60,162 nt of DNA from Bermanella sp034112345 (GCA_034112345.1 JAWUVN010000043.1:1-60162), one strand, 5' to 3'; shown: positions 1-9,698, counted from the stretch's first letter. Program-made: numbers and translations. Notes: generated by a model not told the origin, from the letters alone.

Positions 1-482
1 CGATGTAAGTGCAAGCAAGGCATATCAGAATCAAACTCTCTTAAATCACCTTTTTTAAGGATAGGTAAAAATGGATCATTACCTTGAAAGCGTTTTAATA
101 TTTGACGCAAACCTTCTTTAAATGGAATAGGGATCGATCGAACCTTACTGTTTTTTTGGGTGATTACAATATACAAGCCATTACGGTTAATGGTTTCGCC
201 AGGAACAATATGTAGCCCCGTAGCTTGAACAGCGGACTCAGGAATGTGATTAAAGGTATCATGAAACGCATAGGGATCTGGCAGAACAACCATATTGCGA
301 CCCTGATCCTCAGGAAAGAATATATTGTAGTTACTGTATAGCTGTTTAACCGTGGGCGAATACACGCATAACTTATTTTCAAAGCGCTTCACAAATTCAG
401 CAGCATGTTGATGCTGCGTAATATGATCAAGACCCCAAACTAAATCGGTATTGTCTAATTCCTGATTTGCTGCATAACCCAT
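1..482 (-). CDS. Unrecognised protein, N-terminal part (3' end outside window)
   Basis: This is an open leftward frame of 160 codons that starts at an ATG (480-482) and is still open at the left edge, so the C-terminus is missing. A strong ribosome site (GGAGGAT, complement of 486-492) lies just upstream. The protein begins MGYAANQELDNTD and contains no signal peptide or obvious membrane segment. It is soluble-looking, with alternating hydrophobic and polar stretches (for example GLYIVITQ), and I see no catalytic motif. I do not recognise the family. The start is well supported; the function is unknown. Confidence 0.75.
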   Translation of the reverse strand, partial: MGYAANQELDNTDLVWGLDHITQHQHAAEFVKRFENKLCVYSPTVKQLYSNYNIFFPEDQGRNMVVLPDPYAFHDTFNHIPESAVQATGLHIVPGETINRNGLYIVITQKNSKVRSIPIPFKEGLRQILKRFQGNDPFLPILKKGDLREFDSDMPCLHLH

Positions 483-717
483 ACTATCCTCCGGTGGCGA
501 TCACACTGCTTAAGAACTAAGGCGGGTGCTTGATTAGCCATGATCTGAGTATTGACCATATAGTGAGATTGTTCTGTGTGAGTTTAGTGAAGAAACGTAT
601 ACAAAGGGAGCTAGGAGAGAGGCAAAGCAGAGAACCTTGAAGAGGTTCACTATCAAAGTGTGAAGGAGGTCAAACTTACAGGTAGTGTTGTGTACAGTAG
701 TTCGTTTTTACTAAGAA

Positions 718-1743
718 TTAAATTCTATTAGGCACAGCGTTTAGACCACAAAGTTTTGCAATTAAGGCATTAAATAGCCGCCAAGGGTCATCTTGTAACA
801 TACTTTTTGTAGCAAGGTCGATTTGGTTACAAAGCAGCAAACTTTCTTCAACAACCGTTACAGAAAGGCGGCGAGAAGCACCCTTAAGCTGGGTCTGTTT
901 TTTAGGCCAAAACACTTTTAATTGTTGAAGTGCTTTATCGTCTGGGATGCCATTACTTTTTAATTGGATAAAAGACAGCATTAATCGAACGTCGTTGGCG
1001 ATAATAGCAAGTAGTTGTAAAGGATTTACCCCCTCACCTTGAAGCACGCTTAGGATGTGTATGCTGCGAGCCACGTCCCCTTTAAAGGCAGATTCAGATA
1101 AGGCGAACACATCATAGCGACTGGCGTCACCCACGCTGTTTTCGATATCTTCAGCGGTTATTGTTTCGTTTCCTACGAGTTTTAGTTTTTCAATTTCTTG
1201 TGCTGCTGCCAATAGGTTACCATCGGTTCGGTCTGCCAGTAATGCTAGGGCATCTCTGTCAGCTTTCATATTGTTTGCGCGTAGACGATTGGCGATCCAG
1301 CTAGGCAACTGATTGCGTTCAATGGGCCAGTGAGCAATAAAGGCGCCGATTTTATCCAGTGCTTTAAACCATTTACTGTTTTGTGTGCCTTTATCAACCT
1401 TAGGTAATACAATTAATATGACGTTGTCCGGATTAGGTTGCTGGCAAAGTTCTAATAAGGCCTTACTGCCTTGGTCTCCAGGTTTACCATTTTCAATTCT
1501 AATTTCGATTATTTTTCGGCTTGCAAATAAGCTCATAGCGTTAGCACTGTCTATTAGTGTCGCCCACTTATATTGACCATCTACATGGTGAACTTCGCGT
1601 TCATCAAAACCTTGTTTTTTTGCCACCGCTCGAATCTGGTCGCATATTTCTTGGCTTAAAAGCGGTTCATCACCACTGACTATATACACGGATTTAAGCG
1701 GTGACTGTAAGTGTTGGGCTAGTTGTTCCGGTTTTAGGCGCAT
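718..1743 (-). CDS. holA: DNA polymerase III delta subunit
   Basis: HolA is the delta subunit of the clamp-loader complex, which opens the beta sliding clamp and loads it on primed DNA. The 341-aa length matches the family (about 340). The N-terminus (MRLKPEQLAQHL, then VYIVSGDEPLL) is the typical HolA opening, followed by the degenerate AAA+ fold and a helical C-terminal collar domain. It starts 3 nt after the lptE stop, so it is the last gene of the leuS-lptE-holA unit and probably translationally coupled. Family members lack a functional Walker A motif, and none is visible here. Confidence 0.96.
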   Translation of the reverse strand: MRLKPEQLAQHLQSPLKSVYIVSGDEPLLSQEICDQIRAVAKKQGFDEREVHHVDGQYKWATLIDSANAMSLFASRKIIEIRIENGKPGDQGSKALLELCQQPNPDNVILIVLPKVDKGTQNSKWFKALDKIGAFIAHWPIERNQLPSWIANRLRANNMKADRDALALLADRTDGNLLAAAQEIEKLKLVGNETITAEDIENSVGDASRYDVFALSESAFKGDVARSIHILSVLQGEGVNPLQLLAIIANDVRLMLSFIQLKSNGIPDDKALQQLKVFWPKKQTQLKGASRRLSVTVVEESLLLCNQIDLATKSMLQDDPWRLFNALIAKLCGLNAVPNRI

Positions 1744-1746
1744 GAG

Positions 1747-2256
1747 TTACAGCTGCTTTTTTTGAGCGGGTTTTAATGCAATGCTTTTTAAGCGCAGCAG
1801 CATTTTATAAGCATTGGATTGTTTCATATCTAAGCGCAAATTTTGCTCTTCTTGCGCTTTACCGATTTCAGCGTCGGCATTGTATAAAAATGTTTGGTAT
1901 GTTGAGACAGATATGATGTCACTAATAGCGACTCTATCAGCATCTAAAAGTTGGAATTCTAATGTTTGTGTGAGTTCGTATTCACTGGCTTTAGCGGTAC
2001 TGGTTACTGCCAATGTGCGTTTTCCAGATGTTTCTTTTAAAACATGTAGCTGGTAATCCGCATCATTAGAAATGGTTACGCCATTACTTAATAAGGACTG
2101 TTTGATCGCATTTTGGGATACAAAATCTACCGCCGTCACGTTCACATCTAAAATACGAAGTGATACAGGCAGGTTTACTTGCCCGCGTAAGTGCCAGCCA
2201 CATGCCGCTGTGATACTGATAGCAAGTGCGATAATGAGTAACTTAATATGCGTCAT
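1747..2256 (-). CDS. lptE: LPS-assembly lipoprotein LptE
   Basis: LptE (RlpB) is the outer-membrane lipoprotein that plugs the LptD barrel and helps insert lipopolysaccharide into the outer leaflet. The 169-aa protein has a type II signal peptide ending in a lipobox (ITAAC, Cys19), followed by GWHLRGQ, the conserved start of mature LptE. The next conserved feature is a short strand with LP near the beginning of the fold. It lies between leuS and holA, the usual position in gammaproteobacteria. The C-terminal third is rich in Lys and Gln, as in relatives. Confidence 0.95.
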   Translation of the reverse strand: MTHIKLLIIALAISITAACGWHLRGQVNLPVSLRILDVNVTAVDFVSQNAIKQSLLSNGVTISNDADYQLHVLKETSGKRTLAVTSTAKASEYELTQTLEFQLLDADRVAISDIISVSTYQTFLYNADAEIGKAQEEQNLRLDMKQSNAYKMLLRLKSIALKPAQKKQL

Positions 2257-2394
2257 CTAATTCACTTTTATTGTTTAATCGAGATTGTTAATCGAAAAAG
2301 AAACTTAAAAAATTACTGCATTGAATGCAAGTTTTGGTCTCCTAACAATATTAAATGTACACTTCAATATTGTTAGGATTAGTTGTGTGTAAAG

Positions 2395-4968
2395 TTAATT
2401 GGCTACAATATTAACAAGCTTACCAGGTACATAAATTTCTTTACGGATGGTTAGTCCGTCTAGGAATTTTTGCACGTTAGCATCAGCATTAGCCGCTGCT
2501 ATAGCGCCGTCTTTATCAATATTTGCCGCAACATCAAGTTTGCAACGAACCTTACCGTTTACCTGTACAACAATTTGAATGCTGTCACGAACCAGTGCTG
2601 CTTCATCCACTACTGGCCAAGGTGCATCTAATACTAGGTCGGTGTTGCCCAGCTCTTTCCATAAGACATGACACATGTGCGGAGCAATCGGCGCCAGCAT
2701 TTTAGTGATGGCGATCATGGCTTCTTTTAGGACGGCTTTGTTTTGAATATCGTCTTTGTTTAGTTTTTGCAGGGTGTTCATCAATTCCATGATCGCTGCA
2801 ATAGCCGTATTGAATGCGTTACGGCGGCTAATGTCATCGCTTACTTTTTGAATGGTTTCATGTGTTTTACGACGCGCTGCTTTTTGTACATCGTTTAAAG
2901 CGTCTACATTCAAGGCTTCGATATCACCGCCATCTACTAACTCAGCTGCTAAACGCCAAACACGTTGTAGGAATTTTTGAGCCCCTTGTACGCCAGTATT
3001 TGACCATTCTAGTGATTGCTCTGGAGGCGCTGCGAACATGGTGTATAGGCGCACAACATCAGCGCCATACAGATCAATGGCTTCTTGAGGGTCGGCCCCG
3101 TTATTTTTTGACTTAGACATTTTGATCATGCCTTCGTGATTTAGCTCTGTGCCTTCATGGCTGGCTTTAACAACACGACCTTTATCATCGCGATCAAGTG
3201 TAACGTCAGCTGGGTTAACCCATTCTTTGCCGCCATTTTCATTTTTATAGCTGAATGCGTCTGCCAATACCATGCCTTGGCACAATAGGCTTTTGAATGG
3301 CTCATCACCTTTCACTAGGCCTGCATCACGCAATAATTTGTGGAAGAAACGGGCATATAACAAGTGGAGAATGGCGTGCTCGATACCGCCAATGTATTGA
3401 TCCACAGGCAGCCAGTAGTTGGCCTCTTTTGGATCAATCATTTGCGTATCGTCTTGTGGAGAACAGTAGCGCGCGTAATACCAAGAGCTTTCCATGAAGG
3501 TATCGAAGGTATCGGTTTCGCGGAAGGCCTGCTCGCCACCAAATTCAATGTTTTCGAATTCAGGGTTGTTTTTAATTGGACTGTTAACACCGTCCATTAC
3601 CACATCTGTTGGTAATACGATTGGCAGCATTTCTTCAGGTGCGACAACTTGCTCGCCATTTAGTTTGTTTATCATCGGTACTGGGGTTCCCCAGTAACGC
3701 TGACGGCTTACGCCCCAATCGGTTAGGCGGTAATTGGTTTTGGTTTTGCCTTTGCCTAATTGCGTTAATTTGTAAGCAATGGCTTTAAAGGCTTTGTTGA
3801 AATTCAAACCGTCAAATTCACCAGAATTAATGAGCTTACCCTTTTCAGTAAAGGCGGCTTCTGAAATATCAAAATCGGCAGGAGCAGCAATGACCTGATT
3901 AATTTCAAGGCCGTACTTTTTAGCAAACTCAAAATCACGTTGATCATGAGCAGGAACCGACATAACCGCGCCAGTGCCGTAACCCATCAATACAAAGTTA
4001 GCGACCCAGACCGGTACTTCTTTGCCTGAGATAGGGTGAATGGCAGTACGACCTGTGTCGCAGCCTTTTTTCTCCATGGTGGCGATATCAGCTTCAGCTG
4101 TGCCACCTAGCTTACATTCCTCAAGGAACGCGGTTAGCTCAGTATTGCCTTGTGCGGCTTCAATGGCCAGAGGGTGACCAGCAGCAACCGCTAAGTAACT
4201 CACGCCCATTAAGGTGTCAGGGGGAGTGGTGGAGATATCTAACGTCTCCTCTTGGTCCTTAAGACCAAACGACATTTCAACACCTTGGCTTTTACCAATC
4301 CAGTTTCGCTGCATGGCTTTTACTTTCTCAGGCCATTCATCAAGCTGGTCTAGGTCGTTTAATAATTCTTCTGCGTAATCAGTAATGCGGATAAACCACT
4401 GAGGGATTTCTTTACGCTCGATAGGGGTGTCACAACGCCAGCAGCAGTTATCTATTACTTGCTCGTTGGCCAGTACAGTTTGATCGTGAGGGCACCAGTT
4501 AACGGCGCTTACTTTTTTATAGGCTAGGTTTTTCTCTACAAGCTTGGTAAAGAACCATTGCTCCCAGCGATAGTATTCAGGTTTACAGGTGGCCAGCTCA
4601 CGATCCCAGTCGTACCCAAAGCCCAAGCTGTTTAACTGGTCTTTCATGTAGGCAACGTTTTCGTCAGTCCATTTACCTGGTGCTGTTTTGTTTTTGATGG
4701 CTGCGTTTTCCGCAGGCAGGCCAAATGCATCCCAGCCCATAGGCTGCATAACATTTTTGCCTTGCATGCGCTGGTAGCGGGAGATTACGTCGCCAATGGT
4801 GTAGTTACGTACGTGACCCATGTGCAGGCGACCACTTGGGTATGGAAACATGGATAGGCAGTAGAACTTTTCACGGTTGCTATCAATAACGGCTTTAAAT
4901 ACCTGGTTCTCAGTCCAATATTGTTGAACCTGAGATTCGATTTCTTGTGGGTTATATTGCTCTTGCAT
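2395..4968 (-). CDS. leuS: Leucyl-tRNA synthetase
   Basis: LeuS charges tRNA-Leu with leucine using ATP. The protein is 857 aa, close to the bacterial norm of about 860. The HIGH-class signature is HMGH at residues 49-52, within a segment following FPYPSGRL. The KMSKS motif lies near residue 620 (IKMSKSKNNG). Between them sits the editing domain, with the TTPPDTLMG stretch typical of the CP1 editing site, and a zinc-type Cys cluster around residues 160-180. It is the first gene of the leftward leuS-lptE-holA unit; 138 nt separate it from lptE. No T-box-like leader is visible upstream. Confidence 0.98.
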   Translation of the reverse strand: MQEQYNPQEIESQVQQYWTENQVFKAVIDSNREKFYCLSMFPYPSGRLHMGHVRNYTIGDVISRYQRMQGKNVMQPMGWDAFGLPAENAAIKNKTAPGKWTDENVAYMKDQLNSLGFGYDWDRELATCKPEYYRWEQWFFTKLVEKNLAYKKVSAVNWCPHDQTVLANEQVIDNCCWRCDTPIERKEIPQWFIRITDYAEELLNDLDQLDEWPEKVKAMQRNWIGKSQGVEMSFGLKDQEETLDISTTPPDTLMGVSYLAVAAGHPLAIEAAQGNTELTAFLEECKLGGTAEADIATMEKKGCDTGRTAIHPISGKEVPVWVANFVLMGYGTGAVMSVPAHDQRDFEFAKKYGLEINQVIAAPADFDISEAAFTEKGKLINSGEFDGLNFNKAFKAIAYKLTQLGKGKTKTNYRLTDWGVSRQRYWGTPVPMINKLNGEQVVAPEEMLPIVLPTDVVMDGVNSPIKNNPEFENIEFGGEQAFRETDTFDTFMESSWYYARYCSPQDDTQMIDPKEANYWLPVDQYIGGIEHAILHLLYARFFHKLLRDAGLVKGDEPFKSLLCQGMVLADAFSYKNENGGKEWVNPADVTLDRDDKGRVVKASHEGTELNHEGMIKMSKSKNNGADPQEAIDLYGADVVRLYTMFAAPPEQSLEWSNTGVQGAQKFLQRVWRLAAELVDGGDIEALNVDALNDVQKAARRKTHETIQKVSDDISRRNAFNTAIAAIMELMNTLQKLNKDDIQNKAVLKEAMIAITKMLAPIAPHMCHVLWKELGNTDLVLDAPWPVVDEAALVRDSIQIVVQVNGKVRCKLDVAANIDKDGAIAAANADANVQKFLDGLTIRKEIYVPGKLVNIVAN

Positions 4969-5177
4969 GGTGCTGATATGCTGCCTATTGAAATAGCATG
5001 AATGCTATCAAAATGATAAAAAAAATTAGTGGTTAAGGATACCTTAGATCGCCAGTGAAAACCTAGCAAATATAGGGCTAGGTTGTCGCTTTTTGGCTGT
5101 TAATCAGTGGATTCTGCCTTGAATTTAAAGGCCTATCTCCTAATCTCTTATGGATAGTAAGAATAAATGGAATACAC

Positions 5178-6809
5178 ATGGATTGGTGGTCAAAACTCAG
5201 CTTGCGCTGGAAGCTTCAAATTGGATTTATAGCCGTGACGGCTATTACGACGTTATTTAATCGTTTTTTGGCGGTGTACGAGCTTCAAAAGATGATAGAT
5301 ATTGCCAGCGAGCAAGGTGTCGCTGAAAGTACCGTTGCGCTTATGGTGCAATCTCGAAGTGATTTTATATTCAACAGTGTTTGGGAGTCGGCGATCGAAT
5401 TTACCATACAATTTATGGTGATTGGTTTTGTCGCTAGTTTGTTTGTGAAGCCGTTTGTAGCCTTGATTAAGGCATTGCGAAAGGTTGAAAAAGGTGACCT
5501 TACTATTTCGGTAGAGGCTCGCAGTAAGGACGAAGTAGGTCAATTGACTAATCATTTTAACTCCATGGTGAAGCGCTTAAATGAAGTACTGGCTAATGCA
5601 GATTCTAGTTCGCGTTATATGCGTCAAAGTGCGTATCAAATAACAGAGGTGAGTCGAAGTATTGCTTCACAATCTGAAGAAGAAAAGTCGAAGTTTAAAG
5701 ATGTTAGCGAGGTTATTTTTCAATTACACGAAATTAGCTCGCAAGTACAAGCATTAGCTGACGACTCGAAAAAAACAGCCGAAAAAGGCAAGCAAGCTGC
5801 ACTTTCAAGTAAGCAGGTTGTGCAAAAAAGCGTTGATGATATGGGGCAGATTCAACAGCAGGTAAAAACGGCGTCTGAGCAGGTAGAAGCATTAGACTCT
5901 ACTGCCCATCAGATCGCAGAGATTATTGGTACCATCAGTGAAATTGCAGATCAAACCAATTTATTGGCGCTTAATGCTGCCATTGAAGCGGCCCGAGCAG
6001 GTGATCAGGGCAGAGGATTTGCAGTAGTGGCGGATGAAGTGCGCGGGCTGGCAGAAAAAACCAGTCAAAGCTCTGAGCAGATTAGTTCAATCATTGATAA
6101 TCTCACTAGAAATGTTAAAGAGGTAACAGGCTCAATGGAGGTGGTCGCTGAGCAAGTGCAAAGCAATGCTGAATCGGCACAAAATACCGCTAAAGAAATA
6201 GATCAAGCTGCGAGTCAAATTATGATTTCAGCTAAAAATGCGCAAGAAATTGATCAGATAAGTTCACAGCAGCTGTCTCGCTTTACACAGCTTGAAAGTG
6301 CTATGGAAGGGTTGTTAGAAGCACTTGATCAGAACTCATCTAAAGTGGCGAATACCAGTAATATTGCTGAATCATTATTGAAATTAACTCAAAATTTATC
6401 TGAGTTGATTAATCATTTTAAGATTGAAAAATCTATGGTCACTGGCCTTGAGGGGCATGATGAAGATGAGCGTCGTGACCACCGTAGAGTGGAGTCTCAT
6501 TTTCTTGTGCGCATTGAAGTTGACGATGTTTGGGAAGATGCGTATTGCGAAAATATCAGTATGACGGGCATGAAAATATTGCTGAACCATGAAATAGGAT
6601 TGAATGACAAAATAGAAATATCGCTCATGCTGCCAAAAGATAATCTGCAAGAGTATAGAAGCCAAACTCCTATGCGGTTAAAAGCCAATGTTCAGCGTAT
6701 GGATGATCATAAAGATGGTTTTGCTTACGGTGTACATTTTACCAATCTTAATCATTCGCAAACGGATAGTCTCAAGCAAGCAATTGAGTTTATTGATATA
6801 GCAGCTTGA
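5178..6809 (+). CDS. Methyl-accepting chemotaxis protein with C-terminal PilZ domain
   Basis: A 543-aa chemoreceptor fused to a c-di-GMP-binding type module. Membrane segments are at about residues 14-32 and 75-98, leaving only some 40 residues in the periplasm. A HAMP domain follows (about 98-150), then a long coiled-coil signalling domain with the hairpin tip EIADQTNLLALNAAIEAARA. The C-terminus carries PilZ signatures: overlapping RxxxR arginines (R432/R436 and R433/R437) and NxSxxG at N459-G464. What is seen is the domain order; direct coupling of c-di-GMP to chemotaxis signalling is inference. The tiny periplasmic loop suggests it may sense membrane or cytoplasmic cues. It is the first of three rightward genes placed between leuS and lnt. 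Confidence 0.95.
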   Translation: MDWWSKLSLRWKLQIGFIAVTAITTLFNRFLAVYELQKMIDIASEQGVAESTVALMVQSRSDFIFNSVWESAIEFTIQFMVIGFVASLFVKPFVALIKALRKVEKGDLTISVEARSKDEVGQLTNHFNSMVKRLNEVLANADSSSRYMRQSAYQITEVSRSIASQSEEEKSKFKDVSEVIFQLHEISSQVQALADDSKKTAEKGKQAALSSKQVVQKSVDDMGQIQQQVKTASEQVEALDSTAHQIAEIIGTISEIADQTNLLALNAAIEAARAGDQGRGFAVVADEVRGLAEKTSQSSEQISSIIDNLTRNVKEVTGSMEVVAEQVQSNAESAQNTAKEIDQAASQIMISAKNAQEIDQISSQQLSRFTQLESAMEGLLEALDQNSSKVANTSNIAESLLKLTQNLSELINHFKIEKSMVTGLEGHDEDERRDHRRVESHFLVRIEVDDVWEDAYCENISMTGMKILLNHEIGLNDKIEISLMLPKDNLQEYRSQTPMRLKANVQRMDDHKDGFAYGVHFTNLNHSQTDSLKQAIEFIDIAA

Positions 6810-6932
6810 CCTTGGTCAATAAAGAATACACTTTGAATGGGAATCCTTTTTAGAACAGTGTGTTGGCATTGAGTTTTACCCACCGCCTGATAATGTTCGC
6901 CGCCTATCATTAATATTAGACATGGAGTGCAT

Positions 6933-7565
6933 GTGGGCGTTTTAAAAATCAGGATTTTAGCGATTATTTTGGGGATGTTATTGGTACCCGCACTCGCACA
7001 ATCGGCTCCTGAATCAGCCGAACTATTACGATCTATTAATGCCAGCGCAGCTCTGAAATCTGATGCAATATCTCGCGGGCAAACGCGTTCAATGTTATGT
7101 GGTTATTGTCATGGTAAAGATGGTAATAGCGTTAAAGAATATATTCCTAATTTGGCGGCACAAAACCCTGAGTACTTATTAAATCAGTTCCAACTTTTTG
7201 CCAGTGGTGAGCGCAAAAGTTATGTGATGGAGCAAATATCAAAAGGCTTAACAAGCAGCGAAATGGTGGATTTATCGGTATTTTTTGCCGGTCAAATCGT
7301 TAAGCCTCAAGCGCATATTCAAACCTCTTCTGAGGGCATGGAACGATACCAAGGCTTTTGTTTTGCTTGCCATGGTGACGATGGTAAAGGCAATAAAGAC
7401 TTGCCTAGGCTAGCAGGTCAAAAGAAGGTATTTTTAGTGAAAACCTTAAACGATTTTAAGCAAGGTAAAGCCGCTAGAGCCAATTCGCCTATGGTGCGTA
7501 TTATGAAAGCGGTTAATGCATCTGATATTGAGCCGTTGGCGAATTATATTGCGACAATGCCTTAA
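6933..7565 (+). CDS. Di-haem c-type cytochrome, c4/c553-like
   Basis: A 210-aa secreted cytochrome. An N-terminal signal peptide (IIGML-type hydrophobic core ending ALAQSA) is followed by two homologous class-I cytochrome domains, each with a CXXCH haem site: CGYCH at residues 56-60 and CFACH in the second half, both followed by a GxDG-type stretch. Distal Met ligands are expected; candidates lie late in each domain. Such c4-type proteins carry electrons in the periplasm to terminal oxidases. An upstream in-frame GTG at 6927 is possible, but GGAG at 6924-6927 is spaced properly (5 nt) for the GTG at 6933, so I use 6933. Confidence 0.92.
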   Translation: MGVLKIRILAIILGMLLVPALAQSAPESAELLRSINASAALKSDAISRGQTRSMLCGYCHGKDGNSVKEYIPNLAAQNPEYLLNQFQLFASGERKSYVMEQISKGLTSSEMVDLSVFFAGQIVKPQAHIQTSSEGMERYQGFCFACHGDDGKGNKDLPRLAGQKKVFLVKTLNDFKQGKAARANSPMVRIMKAVNASDIEPLANYIATMP

Positions 7566-7703
7566 GTATTGCCTGGCTAATAGATTGCATTCCTTCAGGA
7601 AGTAATCCTAATGGAGGTATGTATAATGTGCCTTCAATCTTTGTTGTCGTTCAGTATAAAGTAAGATCGTTATACAAGGGTATATCTAGCTGGAGGTTGC
7701 CGT

Positions 7704-8078
7704 ATGTTGTTAGAAGGTTCATCTGACATAATCTTGAAATGTGAATACATGACGTCTGGGGCTCATCAAGGCTCTCAGTGGCTAACTTTTCGCAATGGTT
7801 TTGTCATGGTACTGACAACGGATTGCATGGCTCTATACCGAGATGAGGTATCAATTACCGATCCACTAGGTAATGGTTTGAAAGCTCTGGCGGATTTAAA
7901 AGAAGGCGATCAGCTGCTGGCGGCTGAAAACGGTTTAATATCATCATTTAGCGCAGGTTTTGTTGGACTGAATGATGAAAAGGCTATCTTAATCACACCG
8001 AACGATATTCAGTTGTTCGCAAATAAAACAGATGCGCTATATAACCGAGATGAATTGGCAAGATTAGAACTGACTTAA
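7704..8078 (+). CDS. Unrecognised 124-aa protein
   Basis: A small soluble-looking protein with a good ribosome site (GGAGG, 8-10 nt before the ATG). It has no signal peptide and no membrane segment. The sequence alternates short beta-like stretches (WLTFRNGFVMVLTTD, then ALYRDEVSI) and acidic turns, suggesting a small beta-rich fold. I do not recognise the family. It follows the cytochrome gene with a 138-nt gap and ends just before a bidirectional terminator. It could be independent of its neighbours. Confidence 0.8.
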   Translation: MLLEGSSDIILKCEYMTSGAHQGSQWLTFRNGFVMVLTTDCMALYRDEVSITDPLGNGLKALADLKEGDQLLAAENGLISSFSAGFVGLNDEKAILITPNDIQLFANKTDALYNRDELARLELT

Positions 8079-8103
8079 TGCGCTAAATTTATCAGTTAGT
8101 TAA

Positions 8104-8135
8104 ATAAAAAAAGAGTCTTACGACTCTTTTTTTAT
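8104..8135. terminator. Bidirectional intrinsic terminator between the 7704 gene and lnt
   Basis: Perfect 14-bp arms (8104-8117 and 8122-8135) with a GAGTC/GACTC core, a 4-nt loop and symmetrical A7/T7 flanks, so either strand gives a hairpin followed by a U-run. The lnt stop codon (8118-8120 on the minus strand) is in the loop, so the last Lnt residues (IKKES) are encoded by the terminator stem itself. Confidence 0.9.
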
Positions 8136-9686
8136 GGACTGCAATCGGGCTGAAAATCTCAGTATGAGCAGAGTTGTAAAACATAAAATAAGAATAGGCC
8201 AGCTGCCCCATATGTTAAACGGCGTATTGCCTGTCCTAACTTCTGCTTGTGCGCTTAATACCCCAAATTCCATTTGAGGCAGTTTTTCAACAACGTTACC
8301 GCGATTATCAATCAGTGCTGTGACACCAGTATTGGTGCTTCTTAATATGTAGCGGCCGTTTTCAAGAGCTCTCATTTTAACAATGCCAAGGTGTTGTAAT
8401 GGTCCGTTACTTAAACCAAACCAGGCATCGTTACTGATGGTGACCATTAATCCACTGTCTGTACTCTGAGATGCGACAAAGTCTGGATATACAACGTCAT
8501 AACAAATAAAGGGAGCAATGGTGTAGTTTAAATCTTTAGTGTTCACCTTGATTAGGGTTTGAGTATTATTTCCCGCAGCAAATTGTGACATGGGGATATT
8601 AAAAAACGATAGCATGGGTCGCCAGCTTTCTGGGAATGGCATGTATTCACCAAAGGGCACTAACTTTTGTTTATGGTATAGGCCTGAGCTATCACCTAAT
8701 GCAATAATCGAATTGTGAAATTTCCCGGGCTGAGGCTCATTTTGCCCCTGCTGATATGGAATACCTGTAATCAAAGCCGTGTTATTAGCCTTACCTGTTT
8801 CATCAAGGAACTTCATATATTCTTTAGCTTGATGATGCAAAACCGTGATTGCGGTTTCGGGCCACAAGATCACATCAGCGTCCCAGTTTTGTTCACTGGC
8901 ACTTCTATATTTTTCAAGTGTTGGATAAATTTCTTCAGGCAGCCATTTTCTTTCTTGGGAAATATTGCCTTGAATAGCCACTACTTTTATATCGGCTTGT
9001 TTTTCTGTCCATTCAAATAGGGCTAAAAAGGCACCGATGATCCAAGGAGCAATTAATATGGCACCTGTGTTTTTAGCAATCTTTTTGAATGAGTCTTGAT
9101 AGTGGTCAGCAGCAAGGCTTTTCCATTGTGTATCAATAATAAATGCTGACATTAAAGTAATGATAAAACTGATGCTGTACACACCGAATACTGGAGCAAA
9201 CCCTTTTAAACTAGATTGAATATGGGCATCACCTAAAAATAACCAAGGAAAGCCAGTTAAGAACCAACTTCTAGACCATTCAAAGAGCACCCAAATAGCG
9301 GCAAAGCTTAAGTAGGGCTTGGATTTATCGGCAAAGAGTTTTTGATAACTGAGCGTCATCAGAGCGAAAAACCACGCTAACCCCATAACAAAGAACAGAG
9401 TGAATAAAAATGCCATAGGAGCGGGGGTATGACTGTAAACATGAATGCTTACGTAAACCCAGCTAACGCCCGATGCAAATACACCTAGACCAAACCACCA
9501 ACCACGCCACATGGCTTGCTTGCTCGTTAGTGATTTTAATGAGTAGTAAAACAAGGCAACGGCAGCAATCTGCAAAGGCCAAAAATTATAAGGCTCTAAG
9601 CTAAATGGTATAAGTGCGCCGCACACCAAGGCAAAAAAATGGCCTAGAAGTCCAGGCCGTTGTAATGATTGTAAATCAATGTTCAT
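8118..9686 (-). CDS. lnt: Apolipoprotein N-acyltransferase
   Basis: Lnt adds the third acyl chain to the N-terminal Cys of lipoproteins at the periplasmic face of the inner membrane. The 522-aa protein has several N-terminal membrane helices, then a nitrilase-like domain with the expected triad regions: Glu in WPETA, Lys in KLVPFGEY and Cys in APFICYD. A last membrane helix sits near the C-terminus (ILILCFTTLLIL). It starts 12 nt after corC and ends the miaB-ybeZ-ybeY-corC-lnt operon. Its products would include the LptE and 14136 lipoproteins found in this window. Confidence 0.97.
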   Translation of the reverse strand: MNIDLQSLQRPGLLGHFFALVCGALIPFSLEPYNFWPLQIAAVALFYYSLKSLTSKQAMWRGWWFGLGVFASGVSWVYVSIHVYSHTPAPMAFLFTLFFVMGLAWFFALMTLSYQKLFADKSKPYLSFAAIWVLFEWSRSWFLTGFPWLFLGDAHIQSSLKGFAPVFGVYSISFIITLMSAFIIDTQWKSLAADHYQDSFKKIAKNTGAILIAPWIIGAFLALFEWTEKQADIKVVAIQGNISQERKWLPEEIYPTLEKYRSASEQNWDADVILWPETAITVLHHQAKEYMKFLDETGKANNTALITGIPYQQGQNEPQPGKFHNSIIALGDSSGLYHKQKLVPFGEYMPFPESWRPMLSFFNIPMSQFAAGNNTQTLIKVNTKDLNYTIAPFICYDVVYPDFVASQSTDSGLMVTISNDAWFGLSNGPLQHLGIVKMRALENGRYILRSTNTGVTALIDNRGNVVEKLPQMEFGVLSAQAEVRTGNTPFNIWGSWPILILCFTTLLILRFSARLQSIKKES

Positions 9687-9698
9687 TGAGTTCTTCTA

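Noticed and set aside
663..670. Perfect AAGGAGGT ribosome-site match on the plus strand upstream of nothing
   Set aside because: Only a 9-codon GTG frame (from about 683) follows; no supported gene.
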